A DNA stretch of 64,000 nt, from contig NC_086021.1 of NCBI RefSeq assembly GCF_036323735.1, positions 129,333,976-129,397,975 of the forward strand. The letters are read 5' to 3'. The position numbers and the translations under genes are program-made. The notes under the pieces were generated by a model. That model saw nothing but the letters and a program-made list of their open reading frames with translations. It made no database searches and was not told the origin of the DNA. Positions 12,679 through 22,764 of this stretch are shown here, one piece after another. The DNA comes from Rattus norvegicus. Its lineage: Eukaryota > Chordata > Mammalia > Rodentia > Muridae. Every line of letters begins with the position of its first letter. The first letter of the stretch is position 1.

Positions 12679-13149
12679 AGAGTCGTTTACTGCAGCTGCT
12701 CGATGAGCTCTGGTGGTCTAGCAACTATAGTTTCTTTTTTGGTGAAAAATCTAACTTTTGGATAGTATGCTCTGTTTAGAAAGTTATGATAAGCAATTTG
12801 TAGAGAACTTCATGGAAATGTTGGGACTGGGGAGAACTTATATTCTCTCTTATTTTCTGATTTTTTTTCATGGCTAGTATAGATTACTTTCATAGTTTGA
12901 AAAGATGAGGGTGGTTTTTGAAAGTGTCACCTGTAGCTTAGACTACTTTGGAACTATGGAGATAGGAATGACCTTAAACTCTGACCTCACAGGCACATAA
13001 AACCCCCATGAAACCAGCTGGTTTTTAAGCTCTTCAGGACTGTGAGTTCCTGACATTTTGCTCACTCTCTCTGTTCAACATTCATCTATTTCCCTAATAC
13101 CTGTCAGAGATGGTTCTTGTTCTATTTTTAGGTTGGAGATGGTTGTTGT

Positions 13150-13291
13150 TTTGTTTCTTTGAGATAGGGTTTCATGTAGCCCAGGTTGACCTCAAGTTTT
13201 CTATGTGGTCCAGGCTGGTCTTGAACTCCTAATCCTTTTGCCTCAGGCTCCCTAGATCTGAGATTATAGGTGTGAGCCACTATGCCCAGCT
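13150..13291 (-). mobile_element. B1 SINE
   Basis: Reverse B1 (ttgagatagggtttcatgta ... gattataggtgtgagccac). It ends about 210 bp before the Golm2 terminal exon. Confidence 0.85.
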
Positions 13292-13503
13292 CAGAATATT
13301 TGTTAAAATTAAATCTTGCAAAGTAGTGATAGACTTTTTACACTTAAGCCATGCAGCTAAGAAATAAGAGCACTGTTTAAAATAACAGATAAGAGATAAT
13401 GAGAAAAGATTGGTTTAAACCTGAAAAACTGGAGATATTTTGAAGCTGGCTCTCTACAGCAACATTAGAACTCTATTCTTGATACATGTTATTTTGCTTG
13501 CAG

Positions 13504-13574
13504 ATGATGAGGAACGAGAGCTTCAGATGGATCCTGCGGACTATGGCAAACAGCGCTTCAGTGATGTCCTTTAA
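13504..13574 (+). CDS. Golm2: Golm2 terminal coding segment with stop codon
   Basis: The acceptor is tttgcttgcag|atgatg. The first two bases complete an Asp codon started at 5518, and the frame then reads DDEERELQMDPADYGKQ, RFSDVL and TAA (13572-13574). This is the extreme C-terminus of GOLM2. The human protein ends with the same block apart from conservative changes near KQHFNDVL (recalled, not searched). The 23 residues are acidic and have no membrane segment. The same exon continues as the long 3' UTR, giving the usual last-exon arrangement of a short coding piece plus a long non-coding tail. Confidence 0.94.
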
Positions 13575-15223
13575 GTCTAAGGGATTCCCGAAACCCAAGT
13601 GCTGTGCAGCGAGGGAGCGGATCATCTCTACCTGTCAATTTTGACTTTTGTTATAAAAATCAGTTGTATCAGTTGTAAAGATACATTGAGATAGATTTAA
13701 GGAAACTTTAATGAAGGAATGTACCCATGTACATATGTGAACTTTTCCTATTATATTATCAAAGCAGATTCTTTTTTTCTTTTTTTTTTTTGGTTATGAC
13801 ACAGCTGGGCCAAAAACAGTTAATCTTTGCATTTGAAAGCAAACTAATGTAAATTTCACATTTTATTGAGCCTAATTTTTTTTCACAAAGAGAAACAGGA
13901 ACAAATGGTTGTACAGGTTCTATGCTGCACATAGTATAACCACAATGAGAAGTTATTCAGCTGAAAGTCTACACTAATGCAGTTTTGTTACCCCATAGGT
14001 GTCCTCTACTACCCCTCATTTAACACGCTCTAAGAAGTTTGCTAGAATAGTTACACAGGAGTGGGGAGGCTGGATGCCAAACAGTGGGCAAATGTACAGA
14101 ACGACCTCCCACCCTTTTACCTTACATGGGCACTGCTGTGAGTGGGCTGAGGCCTAATGAAAGCCTAGGTCATCAAAACCATATTATCAGTTGTTCCTTT
14201 CTTGGTTCTTGAAGTTGTGGAATGCATGGTTGACAATGTATTTTTATTTTTCAAGTAATACCAGAACTGTTTAACTCTGGTTAGCACTGGCTAAAGTTCT
14301 TTATATTTTCAGAGTTCAGCTGGTGATTATATTCATCAGTTATGTGTCAGATCCTGAAAGAGACTAAGTCCACTTTGAAATGAGTCTACTACAATCAGTA
14401 CAGCAAAGCTTTTCTGGTAGTTTTAATGATCGTATTTGATTAGACTTTTCCAGAACTACTAAGTAAGGGATTTTAACAGGTTTTTATTAATGAACAGATG
14501 AATAGAAGTACCGTGAAGTTCACAGCTATTTTACTGAAATAGCTGGAAACTTTGTAATAAAGATGAGAATTTGTAATTAATGTTAGTTAAGAACCCATTT
14601 GCTAGACTTACAGAATTATTTTCAGTGCATTGTGTCTTCTGACATTTTTCATTAGGATATATAAGCTAGCTAATCCTTGTTTACTGATTTCAAGCACTTT
14701 TAATTTTTTGTGTTCCCTAAATATTAAAGGTGTTGATCATAAGGAGGAAATGTAAGGCTGTTAACCCCAAGGCTGTTATTCCCATTTTTTTTGAATGGCT
14801 GCTGTTAATTGCACATAAACATGAAATACTGACTATAGCTCAGATATGTGAGGCCTGGGTTTGCTTCTAATACTGAAAAACAGCAAACAAGTGAGCAGAC
14901 GTGAAAAGTCCCCACACTGAGGCTCTAATCAAAATACTCACAGAAGTACTGTTCACCTGCTAAGATCTGAAGTTCTTACAGTTCAGTCCAAAGTTATTTA
15001 ATGGCCAGGAAAAGATGGAATAATTTATTAAAATTTGTTTTTCTACTCTATCACACTCTAAATCACTGGGCATGCACCACATCTGCAATCCTACTGTTGA
15101 GGAAACAGAAACAGGTGTGTTCCTGAGGCTCACTCAGCAGCCATTCTGGCCTAATTACCAAGTTCCAAATCCCAATAAGGGACAGTTGTCCCTGAGACAC
15201 CCCACCACACACACACACACACA

Positions 15224-15260
<37 letters not shown>

Positions 15261-15920
15261 CAAGAAACTAAACAGTTCATGCTTTTGTTGTCAGTAAACT
15301 TAGGCCTGCAGTAGAAAGTATAATTCACGTGGAAATGCAGTCAAAGGGGAGTGGTGCACAACCACAGGCATTAGCAGCAGGAGCAGAACCTACGAATACC
15401 TAGTGACACTCCATACTTGATACTGTAGAACTGTACAGACAAAGCCTAAAGATGCCTGCTGGTTCCACTGTCATAAAAACGGTCACTTTGTTCTATGGTA
15501 CCCATCTTTATACAGCAGAAGCTTCAATTAGCAGCCTAGACATTTTATAAACTGAAGAATCTTGGACCAATTGATAATATTTCTGACTGTATTAACATTT
15601 TAGTGCTATAAAATACTATGTGGATCTCTTTAAATTGTGACATTCTACAGTCTGTATTAGACATGCTGTTTTGTTCTGTTTACAGTGTTTTACTTCTGCC
15701 TTAAGATTTACAGATGTTTTTCTCATTTTGTTTTATTTTAATATATTTTTGCCCTGAATTAAGTGTTAATTTGATGGGAACTCTGCTTTTAAAAAAATCA
15801 TCACTCTCTGGGTTCTAATAAATTAAAAGTTAAACTGTTTCACAGTTTTGATTTTATATAAAATTACATGAATATATTATTCATTGAAATTTGAATAAAT
15901 GTTATCATTTATTTTAGGTT
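13575..15920 (+). other. Golm2: Golm2 3' UTR with two polyadenylation signals
   Basis: About 2.3 kb of AT-rich sequence follows the stop codon with no open frame of note. Candidate poly(A) signals are AATAAA at 15817-15822 and 15894-15899, the latter followed by T-rich and GTTGTTT-type sequence. An internal AATAAA at 14556-14561 could give a shorter form. It includes a (CA)n/(CT)n patch (15209-15260) inside SINE-like text at about 15055-15205. The exact cleavage site is not visible; the end given is an estimate about 20 nt past the last signal. Confidence 0.8.
15817..15899 (+). terminator. Golm2: Polyadenylation signal pair of Golm2
   Basis: AATAAA occurs at 15817-15822 and 15894-15899, 77 nt apart, at the end of the long AT-rich 3' UTR. 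The L1 target duplication begins 75 nt after the second one, so the L1 sits just outside the transcript end. Confidence 0.7.
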
Positions 15921-16003
15921 AAACTGGACTAGAAAACTAGGGTTGTTTACTATAGAGCCAGCTTATTCTGCAAAGGTGGAAGTCTTTTTTTTTTTTTTTT
16001 TTT

Positions 16004-16716
16004 TATTATTAACTTGAGTATTTCTTATATACATTTCAAGTGTTATTCCCTTTCCCGATTTCCGGACAAACATCACCCTCCCCCCTCCCCTTCCTTATGG
16101 GTGTTCCCCTCCCAAACCTCCCCCCATTGCCACCCTCCCCGCATAGTCTAGTTCACTGGGGGTTCAGTCTTAGCAGGACCCAGGGCTTCCCCTTCCACTG
16201 GTGCTCTTACTAGGATATTCATTGCTACCTATGGGGACAGAGTCCAGGGTCAGTCCATGTATAGTCTTTAGGTAGTGGCTTAGTCCCTGGAAGCTCTGGT
16301 TGCTTGACATTGTTGTACTTTTGGGGTCTCGAGCACCTTCAAGCTCTTCCAGTTCTTTCTCTGATTCCTTCAACGGGGGACCTATTCTCAGTTCAGTGGT
16401 TTGCTGCTGGCATTCGCCTCTGTATTTGCTGTATTCTGGCTGTGTCTCTCAGGAGCGATCTACATCCGGCTCCTGTCGGTCTGCACTTCTTTGCTTCATC
16501 CATCTTGTCTAATTGGGTGGCTGTATATGTATGGGCCACCTGTGGGGCAGGCTCTGAATGGGTGTTCCTTCAGTCTCTGTTTTAATCTTTGCCTCTCCCT
16601 TCCCTGCCAAGGGTATTCTTTTTCCTCATTTAAAGAAGGAGTGAAGCATTCACATTTTGATCATCCGTCTTGAGTTTCCTTTCTTCTAGGGATCTAGGGT
16701 AATTCAAGCATTTGGG
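16004..16716 (-). other. L1 3' UTR with G-rich tract
   Basis: About 710 nt between the ORF2 stop and the A-tail. On the L1 sense strand 16140-16076 is a purine-rich tract with many runs of three or more Gs (C-runs on the + strand), matching the known G-rich polypurine tract of mammalian L1 3' UTRs, which can form quadruplexes. The small + strand ORFs here are antisense shadows. Confidence 0.85.
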
Positions 16717-19700
16717 CTAATAGCCACTTATCAATGAGTGCATACCATGTATGTCTTTCTGTGAGTGGGTTAGCTCACTCAGGATGATATTTTCCAGTTC
16801 CAACCATTTGCCTACGAATTTCATAAACTCGTTGTTTTTGATAGCTGAGTAATATTCCATTGTGTAGATGTACCACATTTTCTGTGTCCATTCCTCTGTT
16901 GAAGGGCATCTGGGTTCTTTCCAGTTTCTGGCTATTATAAATAAGGCTGCGATGAACAAAGTGGAGCACGTGTCTCTTTTATATGTTGAGGCATCTTTTG
17001 GGTATATGCCCAAGAGAGGTATGGCTGGATCCTCAGGCAGTTCAATGTCCAATTTTCTGAGGAACCTCCAGACTGATTTCCAGAATGGTTTTACCAGTCT
17101 GCAATCCCACCAACAATGGAGGAGTGTTCCTCTTTCTCCACATCCTCGCCAGCATCTGCTGTCACCTGAGTTTTTGATCTTAGCCATTCTCACTGGTGTG
17201 AGGTGAAATCTCAGGGTTGTTTTGATTTGCATTTCCCTTATGACTAAAGATGTTGAACATTTCTTTAGGTGTTTCTCAGCCATTCGGCATTCCTCAGCTG
17301 TGAATTCTTTGTTTAGCTCTGAACCCCATTTTTTAATAGGGTTATTTGTTTCCCTGCGGTCTAACTTCTTGAGTTCTTTGTATATTTTGGATATAAGGCC
17401 TCTATCTGTTATAGGATTGGTAAAGATCTTTTCCCAATCTGTTGGTTGCCGTTTTGTCCTAACCACAGTGTCCTTTGCCTTACAGAAGCTTTGCAGTTTT
17501 ATGAGATCCCATTTGTCGATTCTTGATCTTAGAGCATAAGCCATTGGTGTTTTGTTCAGGAAATTTTTTCCAGTGCCCATGTGTTCCAGATGCTTCCCTA
17601 GTTTTTCTTCTATTAGTTTGAGTGTGTCTGGTTTGATGTGGAGGTCCTTGATCCACTTGGACTTAAGCTTTGTACAGGGTGATAAGCATGGATCGATCTG
17701 CATTCTTCTACATGTTGCCCTCCAGTTGAACCAGCACCATTTGCTGAAAATGCTATCTTTTTTCCATTGGATGGTTTTGGCTCCTTTGTCAAAAATCAAG
17801 TGACCATAGGTGTGTGGGTTCATTTCTGGGTCTTCAATTCTATTCCATTGGTCTATCTGTCTGTCTCTGTACCAATACCATGCAGTTTTTATCACTATTG
17901 CTCTGTAATACTGCTTGAGTTCAGGGATAGTGATTCCCCCTGAAGTCCTCTTATTGTTGAGGATAGTTTTAGCTATCCTGGGTTTTTTGTTATTCCAGAT
18001 GAATTTGCAAATTGTTCTGTCTAACTCTTTGAAGAATTGGATTGGTATTTTGATGGGGATTGCATTGAATCTGTAGATTGCTTTTGGTAAAATGGCCATT
18101 TTTACTATATTAATCCTGCCAATCCATGAGCATGGGAGATCTTTCCATCTTCTGAGGTCTTCTTCAATTTCTTTCCTCAGTGTCTTGAAGTTCTTATTGT
18201 ACAGATCTTTTACTTGCTTGGTTAAAGTCACACCGAGGTACTTTATATTATTTGGGTCTATTATGAAGGGTGTCGTTTCCCTAATTTCTTTCTCGGCTTG
18301 TTTCTCTTTTGTATAGAGGAAGGCAACTGATTTATTTGAGTTAATTTTATACCCAGCCACTTTGCTGAAGTTGTTTATCAGCTTTAGTAGTTCTCTGGTG
18401 GAACTTTTGGGATCACTTAAATATACTATCATGTCGTCTGCAAATAGTGATATTTTGACCTCTTCTTTTCCGATCTGTATCCCCTTGATCTCCTTTTGTT
18501 GTCTGATTGCTCTGGCTAGACCTTCAAGAACTATATTGAATAAGTAGGGAGAGAGTGGGCAGCCTTGTCTAGTCCCTGATTTTAGTGGGATTGCTTCAAG
18601 TTTCTCTCCATTTAGTTTAATGTTAGCAACTGGTTTGCTGTATATGGCTTTTACTATGTTTAGGTATGGGCCTTGAATACCTATTCTTTCCAGGACTTTT
18701 ATCATGAAGGGGTGTTGAATTTTGTCAAATGCTTTCTCAGCATCTAATGAAATGATCATGTGGTTCTGTTCTTTCAGTTTGTTTATATGATGGATCACGT
18801 TGATGGTTTTCCTTATATTAAACCATCCCTGCATGCCTGGGATGAAGCCTACTTGATCATGGTGGATGATTGTTTTGATGTGCTCTTGAATTCGGTTTGC
18901 CAGAATTTTATTGAGTATTTTTGCGTCGATATTCATAAGGGAAATTGGTCTGAAGTTCTCTTTCTTTGTTGGGTCTTTGTGTGGTTTAGGTATAAGAGTA
19001 ATTGTGGCTTCATAGAAGGAATTCGGTAGGGCTCCATCTGTTTCAATTTTGTGGAATAGTTTGGATAATATTGGTATAAGGTCTTCTATGAAGGTTTGAT
19101 AGAATTCTGCACTAAACCCGTCTGGACCTGGGCTCTTTTTGGTTGGGAGACCTTTAATGACTGCTTCTATTTCCTTAGGAGTTATGGGGTTGTTTAACTG
19201 GTTTATCTGTTCCTGATTTAACTTCGATACCTGGTATCTGTCTAGGAAATTGTCCATTTCCTGAAGATTTTCAAGTTTTGTTGAATATAGGTTTTTATAG
19301 TAAGATCTGATGATTTTTTGAATTTCCTCTGAATCTGTAGTTATGTCTCCCTTTTCATTTTTGATTTTGTTAATTTGGACGCACTCTCTGTGTCCTCTCG
19401 TTAGTCTGGCTAAGGGTTTATCTATCTTGTTGATTTTCTCAAAGAACCAACTTTTGGTTCTGTTGATTCTTTCTATGGTCCTTTTTGTTTCTACTTGGTT
19501 GATTTCAGCTCTGAGTTTGATTATTTCCTGCCTTCTACTCCTCCTGGGTGTATTTGCTTCTTTTTGTTCTAGAGCTTTTAGGTGTGCTGTCAAGCTGCTG
19601 ACATATGCTCTTTCCTGTTTCTTTCTGCAGGCACTCAGCGCTATGAGTTTTCCTCTTAGCACAGCTTTCATTGTGTCCCATAAGTTTGGGTATGTTGTAC

Positions 19701-20544
19701 CTTCATTTTCATTAAATTCTAAAAAGTTTTTAATTTCTTTCTTTATTTCTTCCTTGACCAGGTTATCATTGAGTAGAGCATTGTTCAATTTCCACGTATA
19801 TGTGGGCATTCTTCCCTTATTGTTATTGAAGACCAGTTTTAGGCCGTGGTGGTCCGATAGCACGCATGGGATTATTTCTATCTTTCTGTACCTGTTGAGG
19901 CCCGTTTTTTGACCAATTATATGGTCAATTTTGGAGAAAGTACCATGAGGAGCTGAGAAGAAGGTATATCCTTTTGCTTTAGGATAGAATGTTCTATAAA
20001 TATCCGTTAAGTCCATTTGGCTCATGACTTCTCTTAGTCTGTCTACATCTCTGTTTAATTTCTGTTTCCATGATCTGTCCATTGATGAGAGTGGGGTGTT
20101 GAAATCTCCCACTATTATTGTGTGAGGTGCAATGTGTGTTTTGAGCTTTAGTAAGGTTTCTTTTACATATGTAGGTGCCCTTGTATTTGGGGCATAGATA
20201 TTTAGGATTGAGACTTCATCTTGGTGGATTTTTCCTTTGATGAATATGAAGTGTCCTTCCTTATCTTTTTTGATGACTTTTAGTTGAAAATTGATTTTAT
20301 TTGATATTAGAATGGCTACTCCAGCTTGCTTCTTCTGACCATTTGCTTGGAAAATTGTTTTCCAGCCCTTCACTCTGAGGTAATGTCTGTCTTTGTCTCT
20401 GAGGTGTGTTTCCTGTAGGCAGCAGAATGTAGGGTCCTCGTTGCGTATCCAGTTTGTTAATCTATGTCTTTTTATTGGGGAGTTGAGGCCATTGATATTG
20501 AGAGATATTAAGGAATAGTGATTATTGCTTCCCGTTATATTCAT
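16717..20544 (-). CDS. L1 ORF2 protein: endonuclease and reverse transcriptase
   Basis: A 1275-codon uninterrupted frame, full length for a rodent L1 ORF2p, the protein that nicks target DNA and primes reverse transcription there. The N-terminal AP-like endonuclease (about 1-240) keeps its key residues: N16 in LNINGLN, E45 in QETHL, D147 and N149 in GDFNT, and D231-H232 in SDHH. The reverse transcriptase (about 450-800) has D601 in SLDAEKAFD and the catalytic FADD at 701-704. The C-terminus has the cysteine-histidine motif CX3CX7HX4C (C1131, C1135, H1143, C1148). It starts 59 nt after the ORF1 stop, so translation would rely on reinitiation or a similar mechanism, as in other L1s. I see no frameshift, premature stop or missing catalytic residue. 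Activity cannot be judged from sequence alone. Confidence 0.95.
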   Translation of the reverse strand: MNITGSNNHYSLISLNINGLNSPIKRHRLTNWIRNEDPTFCCLQETHLRDKDRHYLRVKGWKTIFQANGQKKQAGVAILISNKINFQLKVIKKDKEGHFIFIKGKIHQDEVSILNIYAPNTRAPTYVKETLLKLKTHIAPHTIIVGDFNTPLSSMDRSWKQKLNRDVDRLREVMSQMDLTDIYRTFYPKAKGYTFFSAPHGTFSKIDHIIGQKTGLNRYRKIEIIPCVLSDHHGLKLVFNNNKGRMPTYTWKLNNALLNDNLVKEEIKKEIKNFLEFNENEGTTYPNLWDTMKAVLRGKLIALSACRKKQERAYVSSLTAHLKALEQKEANTPRRSRRQEIIKLRAEINQVETKRTIERINRTKSWFFEKINKIDKPLARLTRGHRECVQINKIKNEKGDITTDSEEIQKIIRSYYKNLYSTKLENLQEMDNFLDRYQVSKLNQEQINQLNNPITPKEIEAVIKGLPTKKSPGPDGFSAEFYQTFIEDLIPILSKLFHKIETDGALPNSFYEATITLIPKPHKDPTKKENFRPISLMNIDAKILNKILANRIQEHIKTIIHHDQVGFIPGMQGWFNIRKTINVIHHINKLKEQNHMIISLDAEKAFDKIQHPFMIKVLERIGIQGPYLNIVKAIYSKPVANIKLNGEKLEAIPLKSGTRQGCPLSPYLFNIVLEGLARAIRQQKEIKGIQIGKEEVKISLFADDMIVYLSDPKSSTRELLKLINNFSKVAGYKINSNKSVAFLYTKEKQAEKEIRETTPFIIDPNNIKYLGVTLTKQVKDLYNKNFKTLRKEIEEDLRRWKDLPCSWIGRINIVKMAILPKAIYRFNAIPIKIPIQFFKELDRTICKFIWNNKKPRIAKTILNNKRTSGGITIPELKQYYRAIVIKTAWYWYRDRQIDQWNRIEDPEMNPHTYGHLIFDKGAKTIQWKKDSIFSKWCWFNWRATCRRMQIDPCLSPCTKLKSKWIKDLHIKPDTLKLIEEKLGKHLEHMGTGKNFLNKTPMAYALRSRIDKWDLIKLQSFCKAKDTVVRTKRQPTDWEKIFTNPITDRGLISKIYKELKKLDRRETNNPIKKWGSELNKEFTAEECRMAEKHLKKCSTSLVIREMQIKTTLRFHLTPVRMAKIKNSGDSRCWRGCGERGTLLHCWWDCRLVKPFWKSVWRFLRKLDIELPEDPAIPLLGIYPKDASTYKRDTCSTLFIAALFIIARNWKEPRCPSTEEWTQKMWYIYTMEYYSAIKNNEFMKFVGKWLELENIILSELTHSQKDIHGMHSLISGY

Positions 20545-20603
20545 ATTTGGAAGTGAGGTTATGTTTGTGTGCTTTCATTCTCTTTGTTTTGTTGCCAAGA
20601 TGA

Positions 20604-21656
20604 TTAGTTTCTTGCTTCTAGGGTATAGCTTGCCTCCTTATGTTGGGCTTTACCCTTTATTATCCTTTGTAGTGCTGGACTTGTAGAAAGATATTGTGTA
20701 AATTTGGTTTTGTCATGGAATATCTTGGTTTCTCCATCTATGTTAATTGAGAGTTTTGCAGGATACAGTAACCTGGGCTGGCATTTGTGTTCTCTTAGGG
20801 TCTGTATGACATCTGTCCAGGATCTTCTGGCCTTCATAGTTTCTGGCGAAAAGTCTGGTGTGATTCTGATAGGTCTGCCTTTATATGTTACTTGACCTTT
20901 TTCCCTTACTGCTTTTAATATTCTTTCTTTATTTTGTGCGTTTGGTGTTTTGACAATTATGTGACGGGAGGTGTTTCTTTTCTGGTCCAATCTATTTGGA
21001 GTTCTGTAGGCTTCTTGTATGCCTATGGGTATCTCTTTTTTTAGGTTAGGGAAGTTTTCTTCTATGATTTTGTTGAAGATTTTTACTGGTCCTTTGAGCT
21101 GGGAGTCTTCACTCTCTTCTATACCTATTATCCTTAGGTTTGATCTTCTCATTGAGTCCTGGATTTCCTGTATGTTTTGGACCAGTAGCTTTTTCCGCTT
21201 TACATTATCTTTGACAGTTGAGTCAATGATTTCTATGGAATCTTCTGCTCCCGAGATTCTCTCTTCCATCTCTTGAATTCTGTTGGTGAAGCTTGTATCT
21301 ACAGCTCCTTGTCTTTTCTTTTGATTTTCTATGTCCAGGGTTGTTTCCATGTGTTCTTTCTTGATTGCTTCTATTTCCATTTTTAATTCCTTCAACTGTT
21401 TGATTGTGTTTTCCTGGAATTCTTTCAGGGATTTTTGCGATTCCTCTCTGTAGGCTTCTACTTGTTCTCTAAGGGAGTTCTTTATGTCTTTCTTGAAGTC
21501 CTCCAGCATCATGATCAAATATGATTTTGAAACTAGGTCTTGCTTTTCTGGTGTGTTTGGATATTCCGTGTTTGCTTTGGTGGGAGAATTGGGCTCTGAT
21601 GATGCCATGTAGTCTTGGTTTCTGTTGCTTGGGTTCCTGTGCCTGCCTCTCGCCAT
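20604..21656 (-). CDS. L1 ORF1 protein: trimeric RNA-binding chaperone
   Basis: A 350-codon uninterrupted frame. ORF1p coats L1 RNA in the cytoplasmic ribonucleoprotein and acts as a nucleic-acid chaperone. After a short Ser/Asn-rich N-terminus, residues about 48-165 are heptad-rich (LKEFQENTIKQLKELKMEIE type), forming the trimerising coiled coil. The RRM starts at about 168 with the conserved RRSNLRIIGIEE block, and the C-terminal domain carries RPIRITPDFS (about 261-270) and the LLYPAKL block (about 296-302). Start ATG 21656-21654 follows the CpG-rich 5' UTR. Length and domain order are normal for rodent L1. Confidence 0.94.
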   Translation of the reverse strand: MARGRHRNPSNRNQDYMASSEPNSPTKANTEYPNTPEKQDLVSKSYLIMMLEDFKKDIKNSLREQVEAYREESQKSLKEFQENTIKQLKELKMEIEAIKKEHMETTLDIENQKKRQGAVDTSFTNRIQEMEERISGAEDSIEIIDSTVKDNVKRKKLLVQNIQEIQDSMRRSNLRIIGIEESEDSQLKGPVKIFNKIIEENFPNLKKEIPIGIQEAYRTPNRLDQKRNTSRHIIVKTPNAQNKERILKAVREKGQVTYKGRPIRITPDFSPETMKARRSWTDVIQTLREHKCQPRLLYPAKLSINIDGETKIFHDKTKFTQYLSTSPALQRIIKGKAQHKEASYTLEARN

Positions 21657-22398
21657 CAGATTATCTCTAGTGTTACTTTATTCTGCTATTTCTGACAGTG
21701 GCTAGACTGTCCTATAACCTGTGTGTCAGGAGTGCTGTAGACCTGTTTTCCTGTTTTCTTTCAGCCAGTTATGGGGACAGAGTGTTCTGCTTTCGGGCGT
21801 GTAGTTTTTCCTCTCTACAGGTCTTCAGCTGTTCCTGTGGGCCTGTGTCTTGAGTTCACCAGGCAGGTTTCTTGCAGGGGAAAAATTGGTCCTACCTGTG
21901 GTTCCAAGGCTCAAGTTTGCTCGTGGGGTACTGCCTAAGTCCTCTCCGCTGTGGCAGCGACCGGGAAAATCTGTGCCGCTCCTTCCGGGAGCCTCCGTGC
22001 ACCAGGGTTTCAGATGACGTTTGGTGTTTTCCTCTGGCGCCTGGATGTGCACAGAGTGCAGTCTCTTCTGGTTTCCCAGGCGTGTCCGCCTCTCTGAAGG
22101 TTCAGCTCTCCCTCCCACGGGATTTGGGTGCAGAGAACTGTTTATCCGGTCTGTTTCCTTCAGGTTCCGGCAGTGTCTCAGGCGCAGGGGTCCTGCCGCT
22201 CCCGGGCCCTCCCCTACGGGAACCCAGAGGCCTTATACAGTTGCCTCTTGGACCAGGGATGTGGGCAGGGGTGGGCAGTGTTGGTGGTCTCCTCCGCTCT
22301 GCAGCCTCAGGAGTGCCCACCTGATCAGGCGGTGAGGTCTCTCTCCCACGGGGTTTGGGAGCAGAGAGCTGCTGCGGTCCGGGATCCGCCGGTGTGGG
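21657..22398 (-). promoter_or_regulatory. L1 5' UTR / internal promoter
   Basis: A 742-nt GC- and CpG-rich leader between the target duplication and ORF1. A block around the string cccacggg(g/a)tttggg(a/t)gcagag appears twice, at about 22335-22385 and 22104-22150, offset by about 231 bp, suggesting a partial internal duplication. The sequence shows no TATA box. Several short open frames run through it on both strands, as expected for GC-rich sequence, and are not called. Confidence 0.8.
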
Positions 22399-22599
22399 AG
22401 GTGGAAGTCTTTTGTGTCCTTAACATTAGTTGTAGGTAGTGAGATACGTAAATAAGGTAGACAAGGTCTGTTCTAGAGCTTACATTCAAGTGCAAGCAGC
22501 CAGCATGAGACATAAAATAGAAATAAAATAGAGAAATGTGAGAATGGGGTGTAGGGTGACCTAAACCTGGGGAGGAGGGTTAAATATCACTAAGTACAT

Positions 22600-22760
22600 T
22601 ATAGACAGACAGACACTGGGCCTGATTTGGGTTTTTGAAACCTCAAAGCCCATCTTTAGTGACGTACCTCCTCCAACAGAGCCACATCTCCTAATAATTA
22701 CACTCTGGTGACCAAGCATTCAATTCTATGAGGCCATTCTCATTCAAACTGTCACATAGT
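22600..22760 (+). repeat. Fragment of a recurrent rodent repeat
   Basis: Contains the text aaacctcaaagcccatc ... gaggccattctcattcaaac. Related text recurs at 28740-29056 and 62845-63110. I cannot name the family securely. Confidence 0.55.
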
Positions 22761-22764
22761 TGTG

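Larger units (their letters stand above)
15974..22413 (-). mobile_element. Full-length LINE-1 with perfect 15-bp target duplication
   Basis: The 15-bp sequence aggtggaagtctttt occurs at 15974-15988 and again at 22399-22413. Everything between (15989-22398, 6410 nt) is one L1 in reverse orientation: A-tail as a T-run at 15989-16003, 3' UTR to 16716, ORF2 20544-16717, a 59-nt spacer, ORF1 21656-20604, and a CpG-rich 5' UTR to 22398. On the L1 sense strand the duplication starts AAAAG just after CAC, so the nicked strand reads CTTTT/GTG, close to the L1 endonuclease preference TTTT/A. The identical duplication and two uninterrupted ORFs indicate recent insertion. Retrotransposition competence is inference. 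Confidence 0.95.

Noticed and set aside
19343..19912. 189-codon + strand open frame
   Set aside because: It lies entirely antisense to L1 ORF2 and its translation is hydrophobic low-information sequence. It is a shadow frame.
21872..22335. Open frames of 100-150 codons near the L1 5' end
   Set aside because: They lie in the CpG-rich L1 5' UTR on the strand opposite to L1. They have no conserved features and are explained by base composition.
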